Of a DNA stretch of 15,730 nucleotides, positions 5,956-13,855 are shown piece after piece. This DNA is from Ferrovibrio sp036381655. Lineage in GTDB: Bacteria > Pseudomonadota > Alphaproteobacteria > Ferrovibrionales > Ferrovibrionaceae. The notes beneath the pieces are model-generated. The model saw nothing but the letters and a program-made list of their open reading frames with translations, was not told the DNA's origin and searched no databases. The stretch is from contig NZ_DASVCJ010000080.1 of the NCBI RefSeq assembly GCF_036381655.1, forward strand, positions 1-15,730, read 5' to 3'. Made by a program: the position numbers and the translations under genes. The stretch's first letter is position 1, and every line of letters begins with the position of its first letter.

Positions 5956-7089
5956 TCAGCGTGCCGCAGTCCGCCCAAGCACGGCGAAAATGTTGAGTAG
6001 CATTTGCTTACGGTCGAGATTGACCGATTCCCCACGGTCGAGCAAGCGACCGAACTGCTCCCAGTCCTCGGCCCAGCGGACCGGCGACTGCCATTGCGCC
6101 AACCGCTGGGCGACCGCCGTTTCACCGGGAAAGACCTCGTGCCAGCCGGCGCCGCCGATCTGTCCGGCCGCCGCCGCCCGGACCAGCCGCGCCAACCACC
6201 AGCGGAACAATTCTCCCAGAAGTTGAAAGCTGTTACCCGACCGATCCCGGGCGAGCTTGTCGCCGAAGGCATGCAGCTGGGCCAGATCGGGCCTGGGCAG
6301 CTGTCCCACCAAATCCAGAAGCCCGTGCAGCAGCTTGAGCCCCCCCTGCCCCGCCAGCATGACGGCACGACCGGGGGCGCCCTCCGCCAAGACCCTGAGG
6401 CCCCGCCGCTCGGCCGCGTCGAGATCCGGCAGCAGCTTGCCGGTCGCCTGGTCGAGAGCGGCATCGTCCAGCGGCTTGAGCGCCAGCCGGCGGCAGCGCG
6501 AGCGGATGGTCGGCAGCAAGCTGCCCGGCGCATGGCTGACCAGCAGCAGAACCGCATTCGGCGGCGGCTCTTCCAATATCTTGAGCAGCGCATTGGCGGC
6601 ATTGGTATTCATGTCATCGGCGGCATCGACGATGCAAACGCGATAGCCGCCTTCCGCCGCCGTCATGCCGAACCGCTCGATGACCGCGCGGATATCCTGC
6701 ACCACGATCTCGCTGCGCCAGCGGTCGCCCTTCTCGTCCCAGCTTCGCTCCACCGTGATCAGGTCGGCATGGCCCGCGCTGGCGACCCTGGCAAAGACCG
6801 GATGCTCTTCGGGGATATGCAGGCTTTCGGGCAAGGCCGGAGCATCGCCGAACAGGCTGGGACCGGCATCCATCCCCGCGGCGGGACCATGCGCCAGCAG
6901 GAAGCGGGCGAAACGGAAGGCCAGCGTGGCCTTGCCAACACCCCGCGGCCCGGTGATCAGCCAGGCATGCGGCAGCCTGCCGCCGGACCAGGCCTGCAGC
7001 AGAGCCTTTTCGACCGTCTCGTGGCCGAACAGGTCGGGATTGTGCCGCGGCGCCCAGGAAGCCGCCTGTTCCGGAGCATATCCGCTCAT
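5956..7089 (-). CDS. holB: DNA polymerase III delta' subunit
   Basis: This is the clamp-loader subunit delta' (377 residues), an AAA+ protein that with tau/gamma and delta opens the sliding clamp on DNA. Walker A reads GPRGVGKA at 47-54, a Walker B-like segment VCIVDAADD lies at 151-159, ALLKILEEPP follows near 167, and the SRC arginine-finger motif (TIRSRC) is at 195-199. The Cys4 zinc site of the E. coli protein is absent, as is usual in alphaproteobacteria. The frame is open to 7176, but ATG 7089 is preferred because it overlaps the tmk stop as ATGA and gives a normal N-terminus. The tmk-holB pair is a widely conserved coupling of dTTP synthesis and replication genes. Confidence 0.95.
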   Translation of the reverse strand: MSGYAPEQAASWAPRHNPDLFGHETVEKALLQAWSGGRLPHAWLITGPRGVGKATLAFRFARFLLAHGPAAGMDAGPSLFGDAPALPESLHIPEEHPVFARVASAGHADLITVERSWDEKGDRWRSEIVVQDIRAVIERFGMTAAEGGYRVCIVDAADDMNTNAANALLKILEEPPPNAVLLLVSHAPGSLLPTIRSRCRRLALKPLDDAALDQATGKLLPDLDAAERRGLRVLAEGAPGRAVMLAGQGGLKLLHGLLDLVGQLPRPDLAQLHAFGDKLARDRSGNSFQLLGELFRWWLARLVRAAAAGQIGGAGWHEVFPGETAVAQRLAQWQSPVRWAEDWEQFGRLLDRGESVNLDRKQMLLNIFAVLGRTAAR

Positions 7090-7748
7090 GACGGCAAGCC
7101 GAAATGCGTCGTCACCGCCGCCCAGATCGCGGCTTCCACGTCGTCCATGGTGCCGCTCGCATCGATCAGGCGGCAACGCTGCGGCGCCTTGGCGGCGATA
7201 TCGTGAAAGGCTTGCCGCAGGGCTTCATGGAAGCCAGGCCCCATCCGTTCATACCGGTCCTCGGCGGCGCCTTTCGCCGGCTGAGCGGAAAGCCGGTTCT
7301 GCGCGCGCGCCAAACCTGTCTCCACCGGAAGATCGAGCATGATCGTCAAATCGGGCTGAAAGTCACCCAGGACCAGTTGATGGATCGCCGCCACTTTCTC
7401 CGGGCCCAATCCGCCAGCGTAGCCCTGATAGGCCATCGTGGAATCGGCAAAGCGGTCGGATATCACCCACTCGCCGCGCTGCAGCGCCGGCCTGATCGTC
7501 TTTTCCACGTGGTCGCGCCGGGCGGCATAATGCAGCATCGTCTCGGTCATGGCGTCCCAGCGTCCGGTATCGCCGCTGACCAGCAATGCGCGGATCGCCT
7601 CTGCTCCGGCGGTGCCGCCGGGTTCCCTGGTCTGGATACTGTCTATGCCGCATCGCGCCAGCGCCGCCGCCAGACGTTTGACCTGGGTCGACTTGCCGGC
7701 GCCCTCACCACCTTCCAGCGAGATGAAGCGGCCGGGGCGGGAACTCAC
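7086..7748 (-). CDS. tmk: Thymidylate kinase (dTMP kinase)
   Basis: The product phosphorylates dTMP to dTDP with ATP in the cytoplasm, an essential step toward dTTP. The protein starts SSRPGRFISLEGGEGAGKST, with the P-loop at residues 13-21. It also contains the TREPGGT substrate segment, SDRFADSTMAYQG with the family DR(F/Y) motif, and a C-terminal LID region. I prefer GTG 7748, which overlaps the carboxypeptidase stop as GTGA and gives the usual short N-terminus (220 residues). An ATG at 7766 would add six residues and is possible. The frame continues open far upstream inside dac, but that part is arginine-rich shadow sequence. Its stop overlaps the holB start, so dac, tmk and holB are translationally linked. 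Confidence 0.95.
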   Translation of the reverse strand: MSSRPGRFISLEGGEGAGKSTQVKRLAAALARCGIDSIQTREPGGTAGAEAIRALLVSGDTGRWDAMTETMLHYAARRDHVEKTIRPALQRGEWVISDRFADSTMAYQGYAGGLGPEKVAAIHQLVLGDFQPDLTIMLDLPVETGLARAQNRLSAQPAKGAAEDRYERMGPGFHEALRQAFHDIAAKAPQRCRLIDASGTMDDVEAAIWAAVTTHFGLPS

Positions 7749-8932
7749 TGCTTGCCGGCGCCCCATAGGAGATAACCGATCGCGGCGCCGATCCGGCCGG
7801 TAAAGCCAAGCTGCTGGACATCGGCACCGGCGACCAGCGGCGCCTCGGCCAGGACGCCATCCTTGTCGGACACGGTAACCTTCGCCACCGGCGTTCCCTT
7901 CACGATCGGAGCCGGGATCGGATTGTCGTAAGTCACCACCACCTTGAGGCTGCTTTTCGCCTGGCGCGGGATCGTCACGACCAGATTCTGCTCGACGACG
8001 AGAGGCAGCCGGGCCTGGCTGCCAAGCCACACATCGGCCTCGTCCACCACGCTGCCCGCGGTGAAAAGCCTTGCATTGTCGAATTGGCTGAACGCCAACT
8101 CGAGCAGGCGCTCGGGCTCGCGCGAGCGCTCGTTCATGCTTTTGAGGCCATTCACCACCAGAATCAGGCGCCGGTCGCCGCGCTTGGCCGACGCGACCAG
8201 GCCGAAGCCCGCCTCTTCGGTATGGCCGGTCTTCAGGCCATCGACGCCGAGATTCTTGTAGAGCAGCGGATTGCGGTTGCCCTGGGTGATCGGCTTCTTC
8301 GTGCTGACGTCGATCCCGTAGGTGAACTCCTTCTCCGCGAAATAATGATAATACTGCGGAAAGTCCCTGATCAGATGCCGCGCCAGAACGAACAGATCGC
8401 GCGCCGTCATCAGATGCTCGGGATCCGGCCAGCCGGACGCATTGCGGAACGTGCTGTCCTTCAGGCCCAAGCGCTTGGCTTCCTCGTTCAGCATGTCGGC
8501 GAAAGCCGCTTCGGTACCGGCGATGCCTTCGGCCAGAACGATGCACGCGTCGTTGCCGGACTGGACGATCACGCCCTGCAGCAGATCTTCGACTTTGACC
8601 CGGTCGCCGACATGGACGAACATCTTCGAGCCCTGCATGCGCCAGGCCTTCTCGCTCACCGGGAAGGAATCATCCAGGCGCAGCTTGCCTTCCGCCAATT
8701 GCTTGAAGACGACATACACCGTCATCAGCTTTGACATCGACGAGGGGTGCATCCGCTCGTCGGCGTTCTTCTCGAACAGCACCGCGCCGGTATCGTAATC
8801 CGCCACGATCATCTGCCTTGCGATCGTGTCCACCTGGCCCAGCTGAGCAAAGGCTGCCGGGGCAGAAAGAACGACGGTCAGAATGGCGACGAAAGCCGCG
8901 AGGGCATGCTTACTCGACGATGATACGCGCAT
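7745..8932 (-). CDS. dac: D-alanyl-D-alanine carboxypeptidase (PBP5 family)
   Basis: This low-molecular-mass penicillin-binding protein trims the terminal D-Ala from peptidoglycan stem peptides in the periplasm. The three active-site motifs are present: SMSK at 65-68 (nucleophile Ser65), SGN at 125-127 and KTG at 234-236. A signal peptide spans residues 1 to about 29 (core AAFVAILTVVLSA, cut after AFA). A PBP5-type C-terminal domain follows the catalytic part, and the protein ends in a short amphipathic stretch (GRIGAAIGYLLWGAGKQ) that would anchor it to the membrane. Length from ATG 8932 is 395 residues. This start overlaps the end of rlpA by 23 bp; longer in-frame starts would add residues before the signal peptide and are unlikely. 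Confidence 0.95.
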   Translation of the reverse strand: MRVSSSSKHALAAFVAILTVVLSAPAAFAQLGQVDTIARQMIVADYDTGAVLFEKNADERMHPSSMSKLMTVYVVFKQLAEGKLRLDDSFPVSEKAWRMQGSKMFVHVGDRVKVEDLLQGVIVQSGNDACIVLAEGIAGTEAAFADMLNEEAKRLGLKDSTFRNASGWPDPEHLMTARDLFVLARHLIRDFPQYYHYFAEKEFTYGIDVSTKKPITQGNRNPLLYKNLGVDGLKTGHTEEAGFGLVASAKRGDRRLILVVNGLKSMNERSREPERLLELAFSQFDNARLFTAGSVVDEADVWLGSQARLPLVVEQNLVVTIPRQAKSSLKVVVTYDNPIPAPIVKGTPVAKVTVSDKDGVLAEAPLVAGADVQQLGFTGRIGAAIGYLLWGAGKQ

Positions 8933-9932
8933 CGGTATGTCCACTGTTAATCGCTTGCTGCAACGCCTGGTCGGCACCGGAAACCTGATCGTACGGCCCA
9001 AGCCGGACACGGAAGAATTCCTGCTTGTTGACGAATGTCGAGTTGACCCCGACGGGACCGATCAGCGATAGCCGGGCCGCCAATTTATGCGCATTCTCAT
9101 ACACTGTGAATGCGCCGACTTGTACGTAGATCTGTCCGCCGCGCGCCGGCCCGACCTCGACTTTCTGATGCGACAAGTCGCCCGCCGGAGGCGCGGAGGC
9201 GGTCTGCGTCGCCGCTGCCGGCTGTTTCGGATTTTGCGCGGCGAGAATTTGGATCGGCGATGGTTGCGCCGGAGCCGGTTTCGTGACCTCTCCGCTACGG
9301 CCCTTCACGCCGGGCGGCGGCGGCAAGGCTTCGGCCGAGACGGCGCTGCGCGGAGCAGCCGCCGGCTGCTCGTCGCTTCCCGTTGCGCTCGAAGCCAGCA
9401 TCGTCCCGCCGCCCTCGAGCGGCGCCGGGCCGAGATACTGCACCCGGACCCTGGCCGTGCCCTGCTGCTCGTAGCCGAGGAGTTGGGCCGAGCGGCGGGA
9501 AAGATCGATGATCCGGCCGTTGACATACGGGCCCCGATCGTTGACCCGCACCACGATCGAACGGCCGTTATCCAGGTTGGTGACGCGTACCAGCGACGGC
9601 AGCGGCAATGTCGGATGCGCCGCCGTCACCTCGTTCATGTCGAAAATTTCGCCGTTTGCCGTCGTCTTGGCATGGAACTGATCGCCATACCACGATGCGA
9701 TCCCGGTTTCGTCGTAATTCGGATCTTCCTTGGGATAATACCAGACGCCGTTGATCTGATAGGGATTGCCGACCTTGTAGACACCGTGCCCGACCGCCTT
9801 GGTCGCCGGATTGGGCTCGCCGCTGCGGCCGATCGACTTGCTGGCGTAATTGGCCAAAGTCGTTTCGGCACAGCCTGAAAGCCCCAAAAGCGCGAAGACG
9901 ACGAGGGCAAAATTGCGGACATGCAGATACAA
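8910..9932 (-). CDS. rlpA: RlpA-like septal-ring lytic transglycosylase lipoprotein with SPOR domain
   Basis: RlpA cuts peptidoglycan glycan strands that lack stem peptides at the division site. From TTG 9932 the protein has 340 residues: a lipoprotein signal with lipobox LSGC (Cys21), a double-psi beta-barrel (about 76-165), a Pro/Ala-rich linker, and a C-terminal SPOR domain (about 268-340) that binds denuded glycan. Glu95, His106 and Asp132 lie in GEIFD, TAAHPTLP and VNDRGP, with the same spacing as the catalytic residues described for Pseudomonas RlpA. The TTG start is chosen because GGGGAGGG lies upstream and it gives a compact lipoprotein signal. The in-frame ATG at 9998 lacks a Shine-Dalgarno sequence and adds 22 odd residues. 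The start is the uncertain part; the family is not. Confidence 0.92.
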   Translation of the reverse strand: MYLHVRNFALVVFALLGLSGCAETTLANYASKSIGRSGEPNPATKAVGHGVYKVGNPYQINGVWYYPKEDPNYDETGIASWYGDQFHAKTTANGEIFDMNEVTAAHPTLPLPSLVRVTNLDNGRSIVVRVNDRGPYVNGRIIDLSRRSAQLLGYEQQGTARVRVQYLGPAPLEGGGTMLASSATGSDEQPAAAPRSAVSAEALPPPPGVKGRSGEVTKPAPAQPSPIQILAAQNPKQPAAATQTASAPPAGDLSHQKVEVGPARGGQIYVQVGAFTVYENAHKLAARLSLIGPVGVNSTFVNKQEFFRVRLGPYDQVSGADQALQQAINSGHTDARIIVE

Positions 9933-10000
9933 AGCGGCCCGGGACCCTCCCCGACCCCCCCATGTGATGCAAGGGATGGCGTGTCTTTGATACCGCATAG

Positions 10001-10010
10001 CTATATATAG
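10001..10010 (-). promoter_or_regulatory. AT-rich palindrome, possible -10 region for rlpA
   Basis: CTATATATAG is a perfect 10-bp palindrome in an AT-rich patch between mltB and rlpA, which stands out in a GC-rich region. Read on the minus strand it contains TATATA, a good -10 element, and would place the transcript start near 9995, upstream of the TTG start and downstream of nothing coding if that start is right. I see no convincing -35 box at 16-18 bp, so the call is weak. Confidence 0.35.
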
Positions 10011-10016
10011 TGCATA

Positions 10017-11141
10017 TTAACCGTCCCCCAGCCGATCGGCAAGCAAGCTGACGGTCAAAGCGTAATGGTGGGCGCAGTTATAGCGCAGGATCGAACGGTA
10101 ATTGCCATAGACCAGGAAACTCGGCCCGCCGGCGCCATCGGGCTGTACCAGGGCGCCATTGATCTGCGCTTTCGGCAGATCGCCGCCATCGACTCGCCGC
10201 ACGCCAAGCTTTTCCCATTCCGATAGGGGCAGGTCCTTCGTCATTTGATCGATCGCCCGGCAGCCGGACTGGCCCTGGCGGGCGAAATCGCCCAGCCTGG
10301 CCTGCAAAGCCGCCGGCACTTTGACCTCGCGCCCCCAGGTCTGGGACGTGGTCCAGCCATGCTTGGCGAGGTAATTGGCGATGGATGCAAAGACGTCGCC
10401 GGTATTGTTCCAGATGTCGCGACGGCCGTCGCCATCGAAATCCTCCGCATAGGACAGGTACGATGTCGGCATGAATTGCGGCTGGCCCATCGCGCCGGCC
10501 CAGGATCCCTTCAAGGTCGGGAAATCGATGTAGCCGCGGTCCAGCATCGTGAGCGCGGCGAACAGCTCGTTGCGGAAGTAGTTGGACCGGCGACGATCAT
10601 AAGCCAGCGTGGCAAGTGAATGAAACAGCGGCACATCCGCCTTGATTGCCCCGTAACGCGTTTCGATGCCCCAGATCGCCAGGATGAAGCGCGGCTGCAC
10701 GCCATAGCGCTGCGCCACCTGATGCAGCAGCACCCGGTTCTGATCGCGCAACTGCTGCCCACGGGCGACATTCTGCGGTGTGATCACCCGGTCGCGGTAG
10801 GTCGCGAACGACAGCTTGAACTCCGGCTGGGCCCGATCGCGCTGGATGATGCGCATGATCGGCTGAACATCCGCCAATGCCGTCTCCACAACGGCAGGCC
10901 TGATCCCCTTCTGGAGCGCTTCGCTGCGCAATCCGGCGAGAAACGCATCAAACCCGGCACGGTCGAACGTAATCGGCTCTGCTTCCGCCGTGGTGGTAGG
11001 TGCCGAAGCCGTGGCGGTCTCCGCGGCCGGCGCAGTCTGACCAGCCTGTCCCGCCGTTTCCGTTGCCGCCGGCTGGCCGGCGCCGCAGGCGGCTATCATG
11101 CCCAGGGCGAGCGCCATGAAACCCAGACGCATTTGACGCAT
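10017..11141 (-). CDS. mltB: Lytic murein transglycosylase B family lipoprotein
   Basis: This membrane-bound transglycosylase cleaves the MurNAc-GlcNAc bond to give 1,6-anhydro products. The 374-residue protein has a lipoprotein signal with lipobox IAAC (Cys19), then an Ala/Thr-rich linker to about residue 56, then the catalytic domain. The catalytic acid is Glu160 in WGIETRYG. The family segment GSWAGAMGQPQFMPTSY lies at 212-228, and a DFDGDGRRDIW calcium-loop-like stretch is at 234-244. ATG 11141 has GGAGG 9 nt upstream, better placed than for the second Met (M4). The gene follows ydcF by 49 bp and precedes rlpA by 84 bp on the same strand, so three wall-active enzymes (MltB, RlpA, carboxypeptidase) are encoded in succession. 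Confidence 0.94.
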   Translation of the reverse strand: MRQMRLGFMALALGMIAACGAGQPAATETAGQAGQTAPAAETATASAPTTTAEAEPITFDRAGFDAFLAGLRSEALQKGIRPAVVETALADVQPIMRIIQRDRAQPEFKLSFATYRDRVITPQNVARGQQLRDQNRVLLHQVAQRYGVQPRFILAIWGIETRYGAIKADVPLFHSLATLAYDRRRSNYFRNELFAALTMLDRGYIDFPTLKGSWAGAMGQPQFMPTSYLSYAEDFDGDGRRDIWNNTGDVFASIANYLAKHGWTTSQTWGREVKVPAALQARLGDFARQGQSGCRAIDQMTKDLPLSEWEKLGVRRVDGGDLPKAQINGALVQPDGAGGPSFLVYGNYRSILRYNCAHHYALTVSLLADRLGDG

Positions 11142-11190
11142 CAGCAGCGTCCTCCGAATCGAACTGAAGCAAGCGACAAGCGGTGTTACC

Positions 11191-12036
11191 TCACTGTGAG
11201 CGCTGCGGCCAAGCCTCGGCCCCGATATTTGAAGCTTCTGACGCCGGTTTGGTGCGGGGCGGCAGGATGGTCTTTGTGTGTCCCAGCAGACGGTAGGCGA
11301 TCAAACCGACCCATTCGCGGGCCCCTCTATCCAGCTCGAATAAATGGCCGAAGGGGCTGAATCGCAGGCGCCTCGCCGGTCCCGTCATGTAATCAACGGG
11401 ATAGGGCAACACGGGCCAACCGACGGCCTGGAAACAGTTGACGGCGCGCGGCATATGCGCGGCCGAGGTGACGAGGATCCATGTTTCGCCAGGCTTGGGA
11501 CGCATCAGCGCCTTTCCCGAAATGGCGCTATCAGCTGTATTACGGGACTGATTGTCGAATGCTATGCGAGTTGAAACTAAGCCCAGTTGAACGAATACCC
11601 GCCGCGCCACATCCGCTTCGCCTATGGATGTGGGGGGCCACTGGATTCCGCCGCCGGTATATAGCAGCCGCGCCCCCGGGTATTGCCGGGCCAATGCGAC
11701 GAATTGAATCAGCCTCTCGGCGCTGTCATTCAGTTGGGGAGCATGGCGCTGCTCGCTGAGCCGCGGCTCCTCGCTGCCACCCAGTACGATGATGCCATCG
11801 ACCTCTGCGGGCAGAGAGGGAACGGGAAAATAATCTTCCAGCGGGCGCTGAACCCAGTCACCGACCGGCAGAAGCCCGATCAGTACCAATAGAACCAGCA
11901 AAACACCGCCCAGACGCGCGCCGATCACGCGCGTTCTGCCCCAGCATCCCAAGGCAGCAGCGAACAGCAGCAAACCTAGGATGAGATTGGCGGGACTCAG
12001 CAGCCACCAAAGGATTTTGCCGGCGTAAACGACCAT
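11191..12036 (-). CDS. YdcF-like DUF218 membrane protein (ElyC/SanA family)
   Basis: This protein of 281 residues has two N-terminal membrane helices (about 7-30 and 39-57) followed by a soluble DUF218 domain. The domain starts with DGIIVLGG (80-87), and YTGGG, FDNQSRNTADSA and VTSAAHMPRA are the other conserved blocks. This two-helix form resembles E. coli ElyC (YcbC), which is linked to envelope integrity and undecaprenyl-phosphate use; the exact reaction is not established for this group. The frame is open to a TTG at 12147, but ATG 12036 begins just before the first helix and has GGGG upstream. It is the first gene of the minus-strand wall block, fitting an envelope role, and is divergent from the gene at 12212. 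Confidence 0.85.
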   Translation of the reverse strand: MVVYAGKILWWLLSPANLILGLLLFAAALGCWGRTRVIGARLGGVLLVLLVLIGLLPVGDWVQRPLEDYFPVPSLPAEVDGIIVLGGSEEPRLSEQRHAPQLNDSAERLIQFVALARQYPGARLLYTGGGIQWPPTSIGEADVARRVFVQLGLVSTRIAFDNQSRNTADSAISGKALMRPKPGETWILVTSAAHMPRAVNCFQAVGWPVLPYPVDYMTGPARRLRFSPFGHLFELDRGAREWVGLIAYRLLGHTKTILPPRTKPASEASNIGAEAWPQRSQ

Positions 12037-12173
12037 AGAGAATTGCCCCGACTGACCCCGGGGCGCGACTTTGCCCGACGGATGGTAAATTTCCGTTAAC
12101 CGATCCAAATTTCTGACCGTCGCGCTCGATACGCGTCGGGATTGCAATCACGCCGGGCCGGCGGCGCGCCCCG

Positions 12174-12203
12174 TTGCCGGAGCCGCCGGCCAATCGTTAA
12201 ACT
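12174..12203 (+). promoter_or_regulatory. Weak candidate promoter before the four-cysteine protein
   Basis: TTGCCG (12174-12179) and TAAACT (12198-12203) are 18 bp apart, each with partial match to -35 and -10 consensus. A start 6-8 nt after the -10 box would nearly coincide with the ATG at 12212 and give a leaderless message. This agrees with the lack of a clear Shine-Dalgarno sequence there, but such matches occur by chance. The rest of this divergent gap (12037-12211) shows no stronger signal. Confidence 0.25.
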
Positions 12204-12211
12204 AGGCGCCC

Positions 12212-12703
12212 ATGGTTCGCTTTCTGATTATTTCGCTGGTGCTGATCCCATTTGCCGCGGCGGCGCAAGGCCAGCCGGCGCCGCGCGCAAACGCGAACAA
12301 GAATTGCTTCACCAAAAAGGAAGCCGAAGCGGAGTCGGAAGTGCGGACCGGCATAAAGATCCGGGAAATCCTGCGACGCTGTGCGCTGGTCGATCCGGCA
12401 GGCCAGCCGGCACTGGATGAATGGTACAAATTCGATCAGGAGAATGCCGAGCGACTGCGCAATGCCGTCGCCACGCGGCAACAGGCAATCGCGCGACTGT
12501 TTCCGAACCGAAGCCAGGCCTCGCAATGGGATACGGACGCCGTCGTGGCGACCAGCAAGTCCGTCCAGGTCAACGAAGGCGTTTGCCAGGCCACTTATGA
12601 CATCGTCGATCGTCTGAAAAAAGAGAAGTGGACTGGCTTCAAGTATTATGCAGATCTAGAGAACAAATTGCTCGTCAATGAAATCCCGGTCTGCAGCCGC
12701 TGA
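12212..12703 (+). CDS. Exported small protein with four cysteines, function unknown
   Basis: I do not recognise this 163-residue protein. It begins with a clear Sec signal peptide (VRFLIISLVLIPFAAAA, cut near residue 18). The mature part has exactly four cysteines, at about 32, 57, 124 and 161, enough for two periplasmic disulfides. The middle (about 36-95) is rich in charged and helix-forming residues; no membrane segment follows the signal. The start codon lacks a strong Shine-Dalgarno sequence (ACTAGGCGCCC precedes it), yet the signal peptide fixes the start. The exported MBL-fold gene follows 80 bp later on the same strand, so the two may be co-expressed. A periplasmic binding or scaffolding role is possible but not supported directly. 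Confidence 0.75.
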   Translation: MVRFLIISLVLIPFAAAAQGQPAPRANANKNCFTKKEAEAESEVRTGIKIREILRRCALVDPAGQPALDEWYKFDQENAERLRNAVATRQQAIARLFPNRSQASQWDTDAVVATSKSVQVNEGVCQATYDIVDRLKKEKWTGFKYYADLENKLLVNEIPVCSR

Positions 12704-12783
12704 TATCGATTAGTTGAGTGCCGGCGCAACCGGCCGACCGTCCGATCCATATGGAAATTGGCGTCCTGTTTCCGAGGTGTGCC

Positions 12784-13584
12784 ATGTCTCGATCGGTTGT
12801 CTGGAGCTCGTTTCTTCTTCTGCTCTTCGCGCTGACGCCAATGCGGCTCTATGCGGCTTGCCTGGGTGCGATTTCGCAACGGCCGCAGCAAATCCAGCCC
12901 GCTTCGTTTTTGGCCGTGGCAGCGCCGGCCGGCAGCGCGCGCATAACCTTTATCGGCCATGCGACATTCCTGATCGAAAGCCCGGAAGGCGTGGTGGCCG
13001 CAACGGACTACAACGATTACATCCAGCCAGCGATCAAGCCCGACATCGTCACCATGAATCATGCGCATTCGACGCATTTCACCGACGCACCGGACCCAAC
13101 CATCCCCTATATCCTGCATGGCTGGCCTTACGGGGGAAAGCCAGCGCGCCATAATATTCAGTTCAAGGATATGCGCGTGCGCAACGTGCCCACCAATATC
13201 CGGAATTTCGCTGGCGGCACGGAGTATGACGGCAATTCCATTTTCATCTTCGATGTCGCGGGTCTGTGCATCGCCCATCTGGGGCATCTGCATCACAAGC
13301 TGACGCCCGGCCATATCGCCGATATCGGCAGGATAGACGTGCTGTTCGTGCCCGTGGACGGCGGCTACACGCTGAATATCAGCGAGATGCGGGAGGTCGT
13401 CGCGCAACTGCAGGCGCCGCTGGTTATCCCGATGCACTACTTCGACCCGTCGACCCTGGAGCGCTTTCTCGACCGGCTCCGCGATACCTACGAAATCAGG
13501 CTGAACGATAGTGCGACGACGATCGTCTCGCGGGCGACCCTGCCCCGGACGCCGACCGCGTTGGTTCTGCCCGGCCCGCACTGA
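12784..13584 (+). CDS. Exported metallo-beta-lactamase-fold protein (COG2220/UlaG-like) with altered metal motif
   Basis: This protein of 266 residues has a signal peptide (about 1-25, core VVWSSFLLLLFAL) and an MBL fold. Recognisable elements are FIGHATFLIE (56-65), the metal-site segment HAHSTH (93-98), HLGHLHH (165-171), the Asp in VPVDGG (192) and the His in VIPMHY (218). The usual motif HxHxDH reads HxHxTH here: Thr97 replaces the Asp that binds the second metal, while the other ligands appear kept. This may be a feature of the subfamily or may alter metal use. ATG 12784 is preferred over an in-frame GTG at 12718 because GAGGTG lies 5 nt upstream and the signal peptide starts there. The substrate is unknown; phosphodiester or lactone hydrolysis is known for related proteins. 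Confidence 0.85.
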   Translation: MSRSVVWSSFLLLLFALTPMRLYAACLGAISQRPQQIQPASFLAVAAPAGSARITFIGHATFLIESPEGVVAATDYNDYIQPAIKPDIVTMNHAHSTHFTDAPDPTIPYILHGWPYGGKPARHNIQFKDMRVRNVPTNIRNFAGGTEYDGNSIFIFDVAGLCIAHLGHLHHKLTPGHIADIGRIDVLFVPVDGGYTLNISEMREVVAQLQAPLVIPMHYFDPSTLERFLDRLRDTYEIRLNDSATTIVSRATLPRTPTALVLPGPH

Positions 13585-13625
13585 GGGCCAAGCCGAAATC
13601 GGCGCCGCGTCCGGAGGTGGCCGGG

Positions 13626-13655
13626 TTGACGAACCCGCCTGCCAGGCCGTATCAC
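13626..13655 (+). promoter_or_regulatory. Promoter of the tRNA-Ser gene
   Basis: TTGACG (13626-13631) and TATCAC (13650-13655) are 18 bp apart. Transcription would start near 13662, about 5 nt before the mature tRNA end, as expected for a stable RNA. The -35 box sits within a small inverted repeat (CGGGTT at 13622-13627 and AACCCG at 13632-13637). That stem could alternatively belong to the end of the upstream MBL gene, but no T-tract follows it. Confidence 0.55.
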
Positions 13656-13666
13656 CGGCAGCCGTC

Positions 13667-13756
13667 GGATGGGTGGCCGAGTGGTTTAAGGCAGCGGTCT
13701 TGAAAACCGCCGTACCGGCAACGGTACCGTGAGTTCGAATCTCACCCCATCCGCCA
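13667..13756 (+). tRNA. tRNA-Ser (anticodon UGA)
   Basis: The 90-nt sequence folds as a class II tRNA. The acceptor stem GGATGGG pairs with CCCATCC (13746-13752), followed by G discriminator and an encoded CCA. The anticodon stem GCGGT/ACCGC encloses CTTGAAA with anticodon TGA at 13701-13703, reading UCA serine codons. A long variable arm (about 13710-13728) with a CGGTACC-type stem and a T arm GTGAG-TTCGAAT-CTCAC complete the serine pattern. Phage-like genes begin directly downstream, making the 3' half a likely integration target. Confidence 0.97.
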
Positions 13757-13855
13757 CTTAATCAATGATTTCAATAGTTTAGGCAGCGATTGGGCGAAAA
13801 ATCACTCGTCCGCCCATCCTTCGCGCTTCGATTGGCCGCCTGGGCATTGGCGCAC

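Noticed and set aside
4324..6000. Open frame of about 558 codons on the plus strand opposite tctC and crp
   Set aside because: It spans two certain genes and their intergenic region, lacks motifs, and has the biased composition of an antisense frame.
6004..7206. Open frame of about 400 codons on the plus strand opposite holB
   Set aside because: It mirrors the holB coding frame; Gln/Arg-rich, no motif, no ribosome-binding site.
11191..11200. TCACTGTGAG as a possible Crp half-site pair
   Set aside because: The spacing is not the TGTGA-N6-TCACA arrangement and the site lies at the ydcF stop codon, so it is likely chance.
12720..12734. GCCGG-N5-CCGGC stem between the four-cysteine gene and the MBL gene
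   Set aside because: Five-bp GC stems are frequent in DNA of this composition and no T-tract follows.
13622..13637. CGGGTT-GACG-AACCCG stem as a terminator of the MBL gene
   Set aside because: No T-tract follows and the TTGACG within it fits better as the tRNA -35 box.
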